This document shows, one piece after another, positions 28,320-37,046 of a stretch of DNA of 64,000 nucleotides. Location: positions 372,001 to 436,000 of the forward strand of contig NZ_JAJFAV010000001.1 of assembly GCF_020711235.1 (NCBI RefSeq), given 5' to 3'. The stretch's first letter is position 1. The number at the start of each line of letters is the position of its first letter. The notes beneath the pieces are model-generated. The model was given only the letters and a program-made list of their open reading frames with translations, made no database searches and had not been told where the DNA came from. The position numbers and the translations under genes were made by a program. The stretch comes from Hymenobacter sp. 15J16-1T3B. Its GTDB lineage: Bacteria; Bacteroidota; Bacteroidia; Cytophagales; Hymenobacteraceae.

Positions 28320-28847
28320 TTACTCCAGGGCCGTGAGCTTGAGGTCGTCGATGTAGACGGGCTCGGAAGCGGCGCCGCGCCACAGGAATACTTTCAGGAT
28401 GTAATCCGACTGCACCGAAGCGGGGAACACAATTTCTTTGCTCACTTTCACCCACTTCTTGAAGTCCTTCACCTCGCTGAGCTCGATACCGTCGCCCACC
28501 ACGTTCTGCGCGTTTTCTCCGGGAGGCACTACCACCAAGCCCAGTTTGCCGGCGCTCTGGGCGCTGTTCAGGTAGGCCCAGGCTTCGAGCTTCACCCCGC
28601 GCGGCTTGCGCGCCGTCACGTTGCCGAGTACGGTGTTGTAGGTCAGGCTGAATTCGTGCGACGGATCCACCTTCAGAGCGTAGGCGCCCGAGTGCGCGTG
28701 GTCCTTGGAGATGGTGCTAGCATCGGGTACCCAGCCAACAACCGACTCAAAGTCGTTGCTCATGATGGCATCGGAGGAAGCCGCTTCTTTGTCGGAGGAG
28801 CAGGCAGCCAGTACCGACAGAGCCAAAAAAGGTAATATCTTCTTCAT
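28320..28847 (-). CDS. Small lipoprotein with carbohydrate-binding-like beta fold
   Basis: A 175-residue prolipoprotein: MKKILPFLALSVLAAC gives a lipobox with Cys16 and sets ATG at 28847. The mature part resembles a jelly-roll, carbohydrate-binding-type domain. It has SNDFESVVGWVPDASTISKD near the start, HAHSGAYALKVDPSHEFSLT, alternating beta strands, VKLEAWAYLNSAQSAGKLGL, and the end EPVYIDDLKLTALE, a pattern common in CBM-like domains that finish with (I/V)DDLxL. It probably sits on the outer membrane or periplasmic face. It has its own exact promoter box and terminator, so it is monocistronic within the glycan block. Confidence 0.75.
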   Translation of the reverse strand: MKKILPFLALSVLAACSSDKEAASSDAIMSNDFESVVGWVPDASTISKDHAHSGAYALKVDPSHEFSLTYNTVLGNVTARKPRGVKLEAWAYLNSAQSAGKLGLVVVPPGENAQNVVGDGIELSEVKDFKKWVKVSKEIVFPASVQSDYILKVFLWRGAASEPVYIDDLKLTALE

Positions 28848-28876
28848 GAAGTGTAAAGTGAGTCCTATTAATCGCG

Positions 28877-28884
28877 CAAAACTA
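28877..28884 (-). promoter_or_regulatory. -7 promoter box of the lipoprotein gene
   Basis: TAGTTTTG on the minus strand, an exact TAnnTTTG match 29 bases before the ATG. Confidence 0.55.
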
Positions 28885-28997
28885 ACCAGAATTGCGTCAG
28901 CGTAAAACCTTGTTTTGCATTCTGTCCGGTGGGCCGGGCCGGCAGCCACCAGCGCCTCGGCACCGGCAGCACCCGCGTGGTTGCGCCGGTGGCGGGT

Positions 28998-30404
28998 TTA
29001 GCTGACTGCCTCGGCCTCGGCGGGCACGGCCGGCAGCGGCACGCGCGGCCGAATTCGCGGCCACACTTCGACGAGCAGGGCCGCCGCGGCCAGCACGCTC
29101 ACCCAAGCCACACGCGTTTGCAGGCGGTCCAACACGTTGGCCAGGTTGGCCGTCGTGAAGGCGTTCAGCACCACGGCGGCCACCAGCGTCAGGGCCCAGC
29201 CCAGCAGCCCGGCCGGCAGGGCGTGGCGCAGGTAGGCGGTGGTCAGCACGCCCAGCAGCAGCAGCGCGCTCAGCCCCAACACCAGGTACGAGCGGCTGGT
29301 CAGATCCTCGAACTGCAGGGCGCCGCGGTTTTGCTGGGAGTTGGTGTATTCCTTCAGCTCAAACGGAAACGACTCCTGAATTTTCCAGAACGGGTTGGTA
29401 TTGTCCAGAAACGGGGTCAGCCCGTCGCCGTGGGCCACGTGGGTAAGCTGCCGGGCCGTGCCTTGGGCGGCTTCTTCCAGCAGCACCGGGTAGTAGCGCG
29501 GCGAGAGCAGCACCCGGCCGATGATGCTGCGGTATTCGGCGCGGTTGGCATCCCAGCCGCCGGTTTGGGCCAGCGGGCTGTTGCCCGACCAGATGAAGTC
29601 GATGGCGTTGTTGGGCAGCTTGTCGCGGAAGGCGCAGAGGCGGTACTGCCCGTCGGCGCAGTTGTCGGCCAGAAAGCGGTCCAGCACGCCCGTTTCCACG
29701 AGCTTGCCCATCAGGAACACGTGCGAACCGGACGACACCGTGAACCCGCCCCCGAACGCCGCGTGCAGGCCGGGCAGCGCCACCCAGGCCGCTGCTACCA
29801 GCGCGGCCGCCGCCGCCAGCCGCCGCCACGGCATCCAGCGCCGCACCGCCCCGACCACCCAGCCCCCGGCGGCTACCACGCCGAGCAACAGGGTGTAGGT
29901 GAGCAGGTTGGACGAGTGCATCAGACTGGCCAGCAGCAGCAGCCCGCCCAGCACGACCCGCTCGGCCAGGGCCAGCGGCTGCCCCCACACCAGCAGGGCC
30001 AGGGCCAACACCCCAATCGGCGTAAACACATCGGGCATGAGCTGGCCGCTAAACCACGCGATGCCGCTGGCCCACACCACGGCGGCCAGCAAGGCAAAAC
30101 GGGCGGCGTGGCTGCGCAGCCGCGGCACAAATACCTGCACGCTGCGCCACAGCACGTAGGCCAGCAACAGGCTCTGCACCAGCACCGGGCCCCACAGCGA
30201 GTGTTTCAGGCTGAAAACGCGCAGAAACAGGCCGTAGGTCAGCGGCCGGTCGGCGGGCACCGTCAGCGACATGCCGCTGTAGATGTAGGCGCCGGAATCG
30301 GAGGTGACCAGGGGAAACCCGTTGTAGAAGGCTGCACTCATGAGCAGCAGGGTCGTGAGCAGCAGCCAGCCCCAAGGCAGGCGGCGCAGGTAGGATTGGA
30401 TCAT
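28998..30404 (-). CDS. Polytopic membrane protein of the glycan block
   Basis: A 468-residue integral membrane protein with about eleven hydrophobic segments. The first periplasmic loop includes GFPLVTSDSGAYIYSGM (about 29-45), an acidic motif placed as in GT-C enzymes. A large soluble loop after the seventh helix contains ADNCADGQYRLCAFRDKLPN with two Cys, then IDFIWSGNSPLA, and later FWKIQESFPFELKEYTNSQQ. It follows the PMT/ArnT-like gene by 15 bases and is probably co-transcribed with it. I do not know a named family for it; glycosyltransferase or glycan-export activity is inferred from topology and neighbours. Confidence 0.6.
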   Translation of the reverse strand: MIQSYLRRLPWGWLLLTTLLLMSAAFYNGFPLVTSDSGAYIYSGMSLTVPADRPLTYGLFLRVFSLKHSLWGPVLVQSLLLAYVLWRSVQVFVPRLRSHAARFALLAAVVWASGIAWFSGQLMPDVFTPIGVLALALLVWGQPLALAERVVLGGLLLLASLMHSSNLLTYTLLLGVVAAGGWVVGAVRRWMPWRRLAAAAALVAAAWVALPGLHAAFGGGFTVSSGSHVFLMGKLVETGVLDRFLADNCADGQYRLCAFRDKLPNNAIDFIWSGNSPLAQTGGWDANRAEYRSIIGRVLLSPRYYPVLLEEAAQGTARQLTHVAHGDGLTPFLDNTNPFWKIQESFPFELKEYTNSQQNRGALQFEDLTSRSYLVLGLSALLLLGVLTTAYLRHALPAGLLGWALTLVAAVVLNAFTTANLANVLDRLQTRVAWVSVLAAAALLVEVWPRIRPRVPLPAVPAEAEAVS

Positions 30405-30419
30405 GATGATACTGAAAGC

Positions 30420-31991
30420 TTAATGCCAGGCAGAGGCGCGGCCGCGGCGGCGCAGCACGGTCACGTCCGCGGATTCGGTTACCGGTTCCAGCACGCTGAA
30501 GAGCGTGGAATGCGCCGCCCGCAGCTCGTCGCTGTCCTTGCGGCGCATGATAAAGTAGTCCAGGCCGCGCTCCGCCATGAAGCGCACGACCTCCGACGGC
30601 TCGGTTTGCAAGATAAATCGTTCGGCGGCGAGGCCGCGGCGGTCGAAGTACACCAGCCCGATGTTGGGCGCCGTCTCGTTGGCCACCAGCACCGTGGCAT
30701 CGGCGGGCACCTGCGCCTGGTTGAGCAACTGCGCGCCGCCGCGCATCCAGCGGTAGTCGTAGAAGTCGCTGAAGGGCGGGTAATCGTCGCTCATGCGGGC
30801 CCGGTGCCGCACGGTGCCGATAATCAGCAAGGCGGCGGCCAGCACGCCCAGCGCCGTGGGCACGGCCAGGCGCGGCAGCGGCAGCGTCGCCACGCGCACC
30901 AGCGTCTGCACCAGCACGAGCAGCAGCAGCGGCATAAACGGGCTGAGGATGTAGTAGTCGTGGGCGCCGAACTGCCGGCCCATCAGCCACAGAAACGCCA
31001 GTGCCCCCAGCAGGCTGACCCACACTTGGGTGGCCAGCATGGGCTCCCGCCGTTGGTTCCACAGTGCCCCCACGAAGGTGTAGAGCCAGCAAGCGGCCAG
31101 CACCCAGTAGTGCACCTGGGTGAAGTACTCGTTCCACCACGTGCGCATTACCTCCTCGTAGGTCTTGTTGGCCTCCTCGGTAGTGGTCAGCGGGCGGGGC
31201 TCGGCCAGGAACATGGTGGAATCAAAGGTGGTGTTGAGCCACTTGTTCAGGAATATATAGCCGAGCACGGCGCCGAAGCTGAGCCCCATCAGCAGCAGAA
31301 ACCAAACTTTCTGCCGGGTGGTAAACAGACTGTTGCGGAAATACGAGAGGATGAGCGTCACCCCGTAGGCGGCCAGCAAGTACACGCCCGCCGACGTTTT
31401 GATCAGCGTGGCCAGGGTGAAGAGCACCAGCCCCAGCGCCAGGTCGCGGAAGCGGGGTTGCTGGTAGTAGCGTAGGAAATAGTAGTAAGCCACCAGCGAG
31501 AGGGCGGCGCCCGGTGCGTCGGGCAGAAAATTGCCAGAGTAAAAGGCGTAAACCGGCGAGGTCAGCAGGAAAATGCCCGGCACCAGCCCCGCCACGAAGC
31601 TGCCGGTGCGCTCGAAGACCATCCGAAACAGGTAATAGCAGGCCAGCACCGACAAGCCGATGGTGATGCCGCGAAACGCCGGTACCACCGTGCCGCGGCC
31701 GAACACCTTGCCAAACAGGGCGGCCAGGTACGGAATGATGGGGAACTCCACCCCCACAACCCCGTCGATGGAGGACAGGTTGTAGGTGCGGGGCCGCAAA
31801 AACTGCATGCCCCGGTCGTAGTAGCTCAGGGCCAGGCTGAGGCGGTCGGCCTGGGCCCAGGTGTGGATGCCCTCCGGCAGGTGCGTCAGGTACGGCAGGT
31901 ACAGAACACCGGCAAAGATGACGAAGAATACTGCCGCCGCGAGCTTGAACATTCGTTCGGTGCCGCCCTGCGTCAAAGAGCTTGATAACAT
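30420..31991 (-). CDS. ArnT/PMT-like GT-C glycosyltransferase
   Basis: A 523-residue polytopic membrane protein of the ArnT/PMT type, expected to transfer sugars from a polyprenyl carrier at the periplasmic face. The first loop has HTWAQADRLSLALSYYDRGM (His43 to Met62), with Asp49 in the position of the catalytic acid of GT-C enzymes. FPIIPYLAALFGKVFG and PDAPGAALSLVAYYYFLRYY follow, in typical ArnT order. The C-terminal ~110 residues form a soluble periplasmic domain. The gene at 42787-44373 shares the W-x-Q-x-(D/N) loop and is a paralogue. ATG at 31991 is used; an internal Met at 31952 is possible. An exact promoter box and a palindrome lie upstream. Confidence 0.75.
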   Translation of the reverse strand: MLSSSLTQGGTERMFKLAAAVFFVIFAGVLYLPYLTHLPEGIHTWAQADRLSLALSYYDRGMQFLRPRTYNLSSIDGVVGVEFPIIPYLAALFGKVFGRGTVVPAFRGITIGLSVLACYYLFRMVFERTGSFVAGLVPGIFLLTSPVYAFYSGNFLPDAPGAALSLVAYYYFLRYYQQPRFRDLALGLVLFTLATLIKTSAGVYLLAAYGVTLILSYFRNSLFTTRQKVWFLLLMGLSFGAVLGYIFLNKWLNTTFDSTMFLAEPRPLTTTEEANKTYEEVMRTWWNEYFTQVHYWVLAACWLYTFVGALWNQRREPMLATQVWVSLLGALAFLWLMGRQFGAHDYYILSPFMPLLLLVLVQTLVRVATLPLPRLAVPTALGVLAAALLIIGTVRHRARMSDDYPPFSDFYDYRWMRGGAQLLNQAQVPADATVLVANETAPNIGLVYFDRRGLAAERFILQTEPSEVVRFMAERGLDYFIMRRKDSDELRAAHSTLFSVLEPVTESADVTVLRRRGRASAWH

Positions 31992-32006
31992 GAAATAAGG
32001 AGGTGT

Positions 32007-32033
32007 TTACGTCGACGTAAGCAGGCAAAGATA
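32007..32033 (-). promoter_or_regulatory. Promoter box plus 14-base palindrome before the ArnT-like gene
   Basis: TATCTTTG on the minus strand (32026-32033) is an exact -7 box. Immediately downstream, at 32007-32020, is the perfect palindrome TTACGTCGACGTAA, which would overlap the transcription start: an operator-like position. Confidence 0.45.
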
Positions 32034-32523
32034 GCCAGCCCGGCGTACTACTGCAGCACGCCGCCTGAAACCAGGAATACGACCCTAAATAGCAGCCCGC
32101 ACCTCGGGCTATTCCGGCTTCTGCCACGGGGGTAAATGCGCCTGGCTTGGGGCCAGCAGCCGGTGGGTTCGTCGGCCACGTGCTAAGTTTGATGCGGTGT
32201 GCCGGCCGCTGCCTTGGTTTGGGCGGCAGCACTGGGTCTGCTGCGGGCTTTGCCGGGGCCTCCTTCCCTGAGCGAGAGGCCCGCGGGTGCTCGTTTCCGT
32301 TGATGGTTTCTTGACCGGCTGGCCTTGTTTGGCCCCGTTTTTCCGGGCGGCGCATGCGGGTAGGGCTCAGCGCCGGGCCGGATTTGCGCCGGACTTTTGC
32401 GCCGCTCAGCCACCGGCTCTTGCCGCGCCGGCGAGGATTTGCCCGCCGCGGTGGCCCGTCGGCCCCGCTGATTTTGCATCTTTACGTTTCAACCTACCTA
32501 CCTTCGGCTCTGCGCCAGTTGCT
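32034..32523. other. Intergenic stretch without a supported gene
   Basis: About 490 bases between divergent genes. It holds a weak hairpin near 32089-32112 and a TTTGCATCTTTAC string near 32474-32486 that could be a poor -7 box for the GT2 gene. The open frames here look like chance GC-rich ORFs. Confidence 0.4.
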
Positions 32524-33471
32524 GTGGATCTTTCCGTCATCATTCCCATCTACAACGAGGAAGTCAATATTCCGACGCTGTACCGCCGCCTGCGCGAAGT
32601 CATCGACCCGATGCGCGTCAGCTGCGAGTACATCTTTATCAACGACGGCTCGCGCGACCGGTCGCTGGCGCTGATTCACGAGCTGGCGGCCCAGCACGCG
32701 GACGTGCGCTACATCGACTTCAGCCGCAACTTTGGCCACCAGATTGCCGTGACGGCCGGGCTGGACCTCTCCACGGGCCGGGCCGTGGCCATCATCGACG
32801 CCGACCTGCAGGACCCGCCGGAGCTGATTCCGCAGCTCTACGCCAAGATGCACGAAGGCTACGAGGTGGTGTACGCCAAGCGCCGCCGCCGCGAGGGCGA
32901 AAGCGCCATGAAGCTGTTCACGGCCAAGCTGTTCTACCGCATCCTGGCCAAAATTACCAACGTGTCCATCCCCGTGGACACCGGCGACTTCCGCATCATT
33001 TCGCGCAAGGTGGTGCAGGCCCTGAAGCAGATGCCGGAGCAGAACAAGTTTCTGCGCGGGCAGATTTCGTGGATCGGCTACCGCCAGACCTACGTGGAGT
33101 ACGACCGCGCCCAGCGCGCCGGCGGCGAAACGGGCTATACCTACCGCAAGATGATTCGGCTGGCGCTGGACGGCATCACCGCCTTCAGCGACGTGCCGCT
33201 GAAGGCCGCCACCCTCATGGGCTTCGGGGCCACCGGCATTGCCTTTCTGGTGCTGCTGTACACCTTGTTCGAGCGGTTTGTCACCCGCGACTACCAGCCG
33301 GGCTGGGCTTCGCTCATGGTGAGTATCCTGTTTTTGGGCGGCGTGCAGCTCATTGCGGTCGGCATCATCGGCGAGTACCTGGCCCGCCTGAGTGCCAACG
33401 TGCGCCACCGCCCGCTCTACATCATTTCGGACACGAACATTGCCGAGCCGGCCCCCGCCGGCCGGAGCTAA
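32524..33471 (+). CDS. GT2 polyprenyl-phosphate glycosyltransferase (GtrB/ArnC/DPM-like)
   Basis: A 315-residue family-2 glycosyltransferase that should charge undecaprenyl phosphate with a sugar from a nucleotide donor at the inner face of the membrane. Motifs: DLSVIIPIYNEE at the start, FINDGSRDRSLAL (about 38-50), RNFGHQIAVTAGL, DADLQDPPE (92-100) carrying the metal-binding DXD, and TGDFRIISRKVV. Two C-terminal helices (about 233-257 and 270-292) match GtrB/ArnC topology. GTG at 32524 puts the GT motif at the N-terminus as usual; the long open frame before it is not needed. A DUF2079 gene begins 12 bases after the stop and is probably co-transcribed. Confidence 0.9.
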   Translation: MDLSVIIPIYNEEVNIPTLYRRLREVIDPMRVSCEYIFINDGSRDRSLALIHELAAQHADVRYIDFSRNFGHQIAVTAGLDLSTGRAVAIIDADLQDPPELIPQLYAKMHEGYEVVYAKRRRREGESAMKLFTAKLFYRILAKITNVSIPVDTGDFRIISRKVVQALKQMPEQNKFLRGQISWIGYRQTYVEYDRAQRAGGETGYTYRKMIRLALDGITAFSDVPLKAATLMGFGATGIAFLVLLYTLFERFVTRDYQPGWASLMVSILFLGGVQLIAVGIIGEYLARLSANVRHRPLYIISDTNIAEPAPAGRS

Positions 33472-33483
33472 CCTCTTCCCTGC

Positions 33484-35034
33484 ATGACCCGACTGAGCGT
33501 GCGCACGGCGGGCGGTGCCGCCACGGCCCGGGAACGGGCTTGGGCTCGGGGCCTACTCCTCGGCTTCGGGCTGATTTTCAGCCTGGTGTCGCTGACCAAT
33601 CATTACCTGATGCGCACGGCAGCCTTCGACCTAGGCATTGCCACGCACGCGCTGCGCAGCTACGCGCACTGGCGCACCCACTTCACCACCGAGCTGCTCG
33701 ACACGCCGCCCACCAACTTCCTTTCCTCCAACCTGCACTTCGCGCTGGTGCCGCTGCTGGTGTCGCCGCTGTACTGGCTGCTGGGCTCCTGGACGCTGCT
33801 GGTGGTGCAGATTGCGGCCCTACTGTGGGGCGGCTGGGGCGTGCACGTGTTTGCGCGGGCCCGGGGCGCCACCTACGGGCAGGCCAACGTGCTGATGGCC
33901 TTTTTCTTCAGCATCTGGGGCATTTACTCGGCTCTGGGCTATGATTACCACGACAACGTGGTGGGCGCCATGGCCGTGCCGTGGCTGGTGCACTGGTTTG
34001 AGCAGCGCCGCTGGGACCGGGCCGGGCTGGCCTTCGCGCTGCTGCTGGTGAGCAAGGAAAACCTGGCGCTGTGGGCAGCTGCCATCATGCTGGGCCTGGC
34101 CTGGAAGCACTGGCGCACCCGCCCCCTGCTGCTGGCGGCGGTGCTGGGCGCCGTGGTGGCCCTGGCCTACTTCGCGGTGATTACCAAAGTGGTGATGCCG
34201 GCCCTCTCGGCCACGCACCAGCAGCTCACCCAGATTCAGCGCTACCAGCACCTGGGCGGCTCCCTAGAAGCGGCGGTGCTGAACGTAGCCACCCACCCCA
34301 AGCTCCTCTGGCAGTGCTTGTTCGTTAACATCACCGCCGACCCGAACTACAACTACATCAAGGCCGAGCTGTGGGCGGTGCTGCTGCTCTCGGGCGGCCT
34401 GGCGCTGGCGCTGCGACCTTGGTACGCGCTGATGCTGGCGCCTATTCTGGCCCAGAAGCTGCTGGCCAACGACTACGGCCTCTGGGGCATCAACGCGCAG
34501 TATTCCATCGAGTTTGCGCCGGTGCTGGCCCTGGCGGTGACGGAGTTGGGCCTACAGCTGCGGGCCGGCCGGTCGCGTCAGCGCTATTACGCCGCCTCGC
34601 TGGCCCTGGCGGCGCTGGCCACCATTATCACGCTCTACACCCGCCAGAGCAAGTGGTACCAGCGCGAAACCACCAATTTCCTGCTGGCCAAGCACTACCG
34701 CTCGACCCAGGGCCTGGATGTGCGCCGCCTGCGGGCGGCTCTGGCGCAGCTCCCGGCCGAGGTGCCGCTGAGCGCCCAGGCCAACCTGGCGCCCTGGCTC
34801 GTCAACCGCGACAAGCTCTACCACTTCCCGGTGCTGCGCGACGCCCAGCTCGTCGCCCTGCTCAAAACCGACAAGCTGCCCTGGCCGCTGTCACCGGAGG
34901 GTTATTTGCAGGCCCAGCAGCTGCTGCGCACCCGCGGCGACTTCCGCGTGCGCTACGAGGACGACCAGCTGCTGGTGCTGGAGCGCACCCGCCCGCCGGC
35001 CCGGCCCGACGAGGTGCTGCCGTTTCAGCTCTAG
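33484..35034 (+). CDS. DUF2079 membrane protein, GT-C-like
   Basis: A 516-residue polytopic protein of the DUF2079 family, thought to be GT-C related. The N-terminal loop has RTAAFDLGIATHALRSYAHW, with Asp in the place of the catalytic acid, and SSNLHFALVPLLVSPLYWL. YDYHDNVVGAMAVPWLVHWF and VSKENLALWAAAI are further family hallmarks. About eleven hydrophobic segments precede a ~120-residue soluble C-terminus (RSTQGLDVRRLRAALAQLP onward). It follows the GT2 gene by 12 bases: a carrier-charging enzyme next to a putative carrier-using enzyme. The substrate is unknown. Confidence 0.85.
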   Translation: MTRLSVRTAGGAATARERAWARGLLLGFGLIFSLVSLTNHYLMRTAAFDLGIATHALRSYAHWRTHFTTELLDTPPTNFLSSNLHFALVPLLVSPLYWLLGSWTLLVVQIAALLWGGWGVHVFARARGATYGQANVLMAFFFSIWGIYSALGYDYHDNVVGAMAVPWLVHWFEQRRWDRAGLAFALLLVSKENLALWAAAIMLGLAWKHWRTRPLLLAAVLGAVVALAYFAVITKVVMPALSATHQQLTQIQRYQHLGGSLEAAVLNVATHPKLLWQCLFVNITADPNYNYIKAELWAVLLLSGGLALALRPWYALMLAPILAQKLLANDYGLWGINAQYSIEFAPVLALAVTELGLQLRAGRSRQRYYAASLALAALATIITLYTRQSKWYQRETTNFLLAKHYRSTQGLDVRRLRAALAQLPAEVPLSAQANLAPWLVNRDKLYHFPVLRDAQLVALLKTDKLPWPLSPEGYLQAQQLLRTRGDFRVRYEDDQLLVLERTRPPARPDEVLPFQL

Positions 35035-35053
35035 CGCCAAGCGGTCCGTTGCG

Positions 35054-36796
35054 CTACTTGCGCAGCAGCACGTACTCGCCGATTTGCTCTTCGCGGTAGC
35101 CCTGCGCCGGCATGACTTGCTGCAGGTACCGGTGTACCGCCGAGCCGCGGAACTGCGGCGCCACCACAAACGCGGCCGGGTGGTACTCGCGCAGAAACGC
35201 GCGCACGGCGGCCGCCGACGGCTGCTGCAGGGTGGTGTCGGGGTGCTCCTGCAAGGTGAGCAGCGTGTGCATCACCGAGTCGCGGTCGAAGCCGGCAAAC
35301 ACGTCGGCGGGCACGCGCGAGATGTAGGCGCCGGGCAGCTTTTTGTGGTGGCGGGTCTGGTAAAACAGGTCGTCGCCGTCCATCTGGCCCATTTTCCGGT
35401 AGCCATCGAGCAGGCCGAAGGGAATGGGGAACAGCACGTCGCCAGGCAGCTGAGCGGCGGCCAGATAGGCGGCGGGCACGTCGGCGAGCTTGAGCAGAGG
35501 TTGGGCCTTGGGCTGCAGCTCCAGCAGCACCAGCGCCAGCAGCCCCGCCGATACCGCCAGCCGGGCCGCCGGCCGCAGGCGGGCGCGCAGCCAGGGGTCG
35601 AGGGCGGCAAACACCACGATGGGCAGCAGCAGCGAGAGGTAGGCCACGTGGCGCGTGGGGCAGCGGATGTTGTTGAAAAACGGCACGTAGTGCAGCAAGC
35701 CGGTGGGCAGGCGCAGCACCTCCTTGCCGAACACCCGCACGGCCGGCAGCGTCAGCATAAAAAACAGCAGCGCCAGCCAGGGCAGCGCCCGGCCGCCGCG
35801 GTCTTCGTCGTGGCGCAGGGCCGAATAGCGGCGCAGCCCGACGAGCGTGAGCAGCGCCAGCAGCGGCAGCACGTAGCCCAGGAACATGATGTTTTCGACC
35901 GAGCCGGGGGAATTAAACATCGAGCTGTTGAGCAACCGCTCGGTGGCGGGCGTACTCAGCCAGCGGCTGTGCGGGGGCGGCAGCAAGTAGCCGGCCAAGT
36001 CGCCACCCCACCAGAAGCCGCTGTTGTCGGGCACGCCGGCCAGCTTCAGCATCCGGGAGCCGATGTGGCAGACGACCAACACCACCCCCAGCACAATCCA
36101 GGGCCGGGGCCGGCGCCAGTTGATGCGGCCCAGGCGCAACCCGTAGTACAGGGCGTAGTCGAGCGAAAAGTAGAGCAGCCCGAACAGCGTGTAGTAGTCG
36201 CTCAGCAGGGTGATGAAGCCCAGCCCGGCGCACAGCCCGACCTGCCCCCAGCGGCGCACCTGCGGCAGGAAGCGGCCCTCGCGGAAGCGGAAGGCTTCAA
36301 GGAAGGCGTAGATGTAAAACGGCGCCGGCGCGGTGAGCAGCAGGTGGTAGTGGTCGGGCAGGTGGGCCAGCTTGTAGCCCGAAAAAGCGAAGAGCACGCC
36401 CGCCAGCAGCCCCAGCACGGGGTTATCGACCCAGCGGCGGCACAGCCGGTAGGCCCCGACGCCCGACAAAACGAAGCTCAGCAGCAAGGCCACGTTGACG
36501 GCCAGGATTTCGTGCCCCAGCGGCACGTTGAGCAGACCGATAACCGGCGTGTAGGTGTGCATCACCAGCGAGGTGCCGCGCGGGTAGAGCAGCAGATCGG
36601 TGAAGAAGGGATTGTGGCCCGCCAGCACCTGCCGGTGGAAGTTGTAGGCGTTCCACACGTACTGGTTGGCGTCGTTGCCGGGGCGGCCCAGGTAGGCGGT
36701 GCTGAAGTGCGCCGCCAGCGGCCAGCTGAACAGGACAAACAAAACGGCGTAGAAGAGCAGACTCAGCAGCAGTTCGCGCCAGCGCATTGGCTTCAT
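35054..36796 (-). CDS. Large polytopic membrane protein (GT-C/YfhO-like)
   Basis: A 580-residue membrane protein with about twelve helices and a soluble C-terminal domain. The first loop reads TAYLGRPGNDANQYVWNAYN with an acidic GND near residue 40. LPDHYHLLLTAPAPFYIYAF, FGKEVLRLPTGLLHYVPFFN and NIRCPTRHVAYLSLL are characteristic later motifs. It resembles the gene at 37806-39683 in motif order (acidic first loop, HL..H/N loop, PN/CPTRH loop), so the two are likely paralogues flanking a GT2 gene. Function is inferred as glycosyltransfer onto an envelope component. ATG at 36796 (MKPMRWRELLLSLLFYAVLF) is chosen. An exact TATATTTG box lies upstream. Confidence 0.65.
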   Translation of the reverse strand: MKPMRWRELLLSLLFYAVLFVLFSWPLAAHFSTAYLGRPGNDANQYVWNAYNFHRQVLAGHNPFFTDLLLYPRGTSLVMHTYTPVIGLLNVPLGHEILAVNVALLLSFVLSGVGAYRLCRRWVDNPVLGLLAGVLFAFSGYKLAHLPDHYHLLLTAPAPFYIYAFLEAFRFREGRFLPQVRRWGQVGLCAGLGFITLLSDYYTLFGLLYFSLDYALYYGLRLGRINWRRPRPWIVLGVVLVVCHIGSRMLKLAGVPDNSGFWWGGDLAGYLLPPPHSRWLSTPATERLLNSSMFNSPGSVENIMFLGYVLPLLALLTLVGLRRYSALRHDEDRGGRALPWLALLFFMLTLPAVRVFGKEVLRLPTGLLHYVPFFNNIRCPTRHVAYLSLLLPIVVFAALDPWLRARLRPAARLAVSAGLLALVLLELQPKAQPLLKLADVPAAYLAAAQLPGDVLFPIPFGLLDGYRKMGQMDGDDLFYQTRHHKKLPGAYISRVPADVFAGFDRDSVMHTLLTLQEHPDTTLQQPSAAAVRAFLREYHPAAFVVAPQFRGSAVHRYLQQVMPAQGYREEQIGEYVLLRK

Positions 36797-36843
36797 AGAG
36801 CTAGAATAGGACTGGTAGGCAGCGCGCCCAGGCCAGCGCAACC

Positions 36844-36851
36844 CAAATATA
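36844..36851 (-). promoter_or_regulatory. -7 promoter box
   Basis: TATATTTG on the minus strand, exact TAnnTTTG, 47 bases before the ATG at 36796. Confidence 0.5.
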
Positions 36852-37046
36852 GACCTGCCGGGGCCGTTTGCGCAGCAGCCGGATCCTATTGCCTAATTTT
36901 GGGATTCTGCATTGCCCGATTCTGGGAGGAAGTGCCCGTCGGGGCAGTTGCCCCCCTCCCGTCGTAACTGCGCGGCGTGTTCACCAGTACTATAGCCCTG
37001 CCGGCAACGGCCAGCCGTTGCTTTGCATTCCCTCCCGCCGCCCTTC

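Noticed and set aside
31997-32005. Perfect AAGGAGGTG Shine-Dalgarno-like string on the plus strand
   Set aside because: No open frame follows it, and Bacteroidetes genes here do not use Shine-Dalgarno sequences.
32183-32479. Minus-strand 98-residue Arg/Lys/Pro-rich frame in the divergent gap
   Set aside because: No start context, domain or conserved feature; composition fits non-coding GC-rich sequence.
32287-32523. Possible N-terminal extension of the GT2 gene
   Set aside because: The GT2 fold begins directly at the GTG at 32524; the upstream frame has no membrane or domain character.
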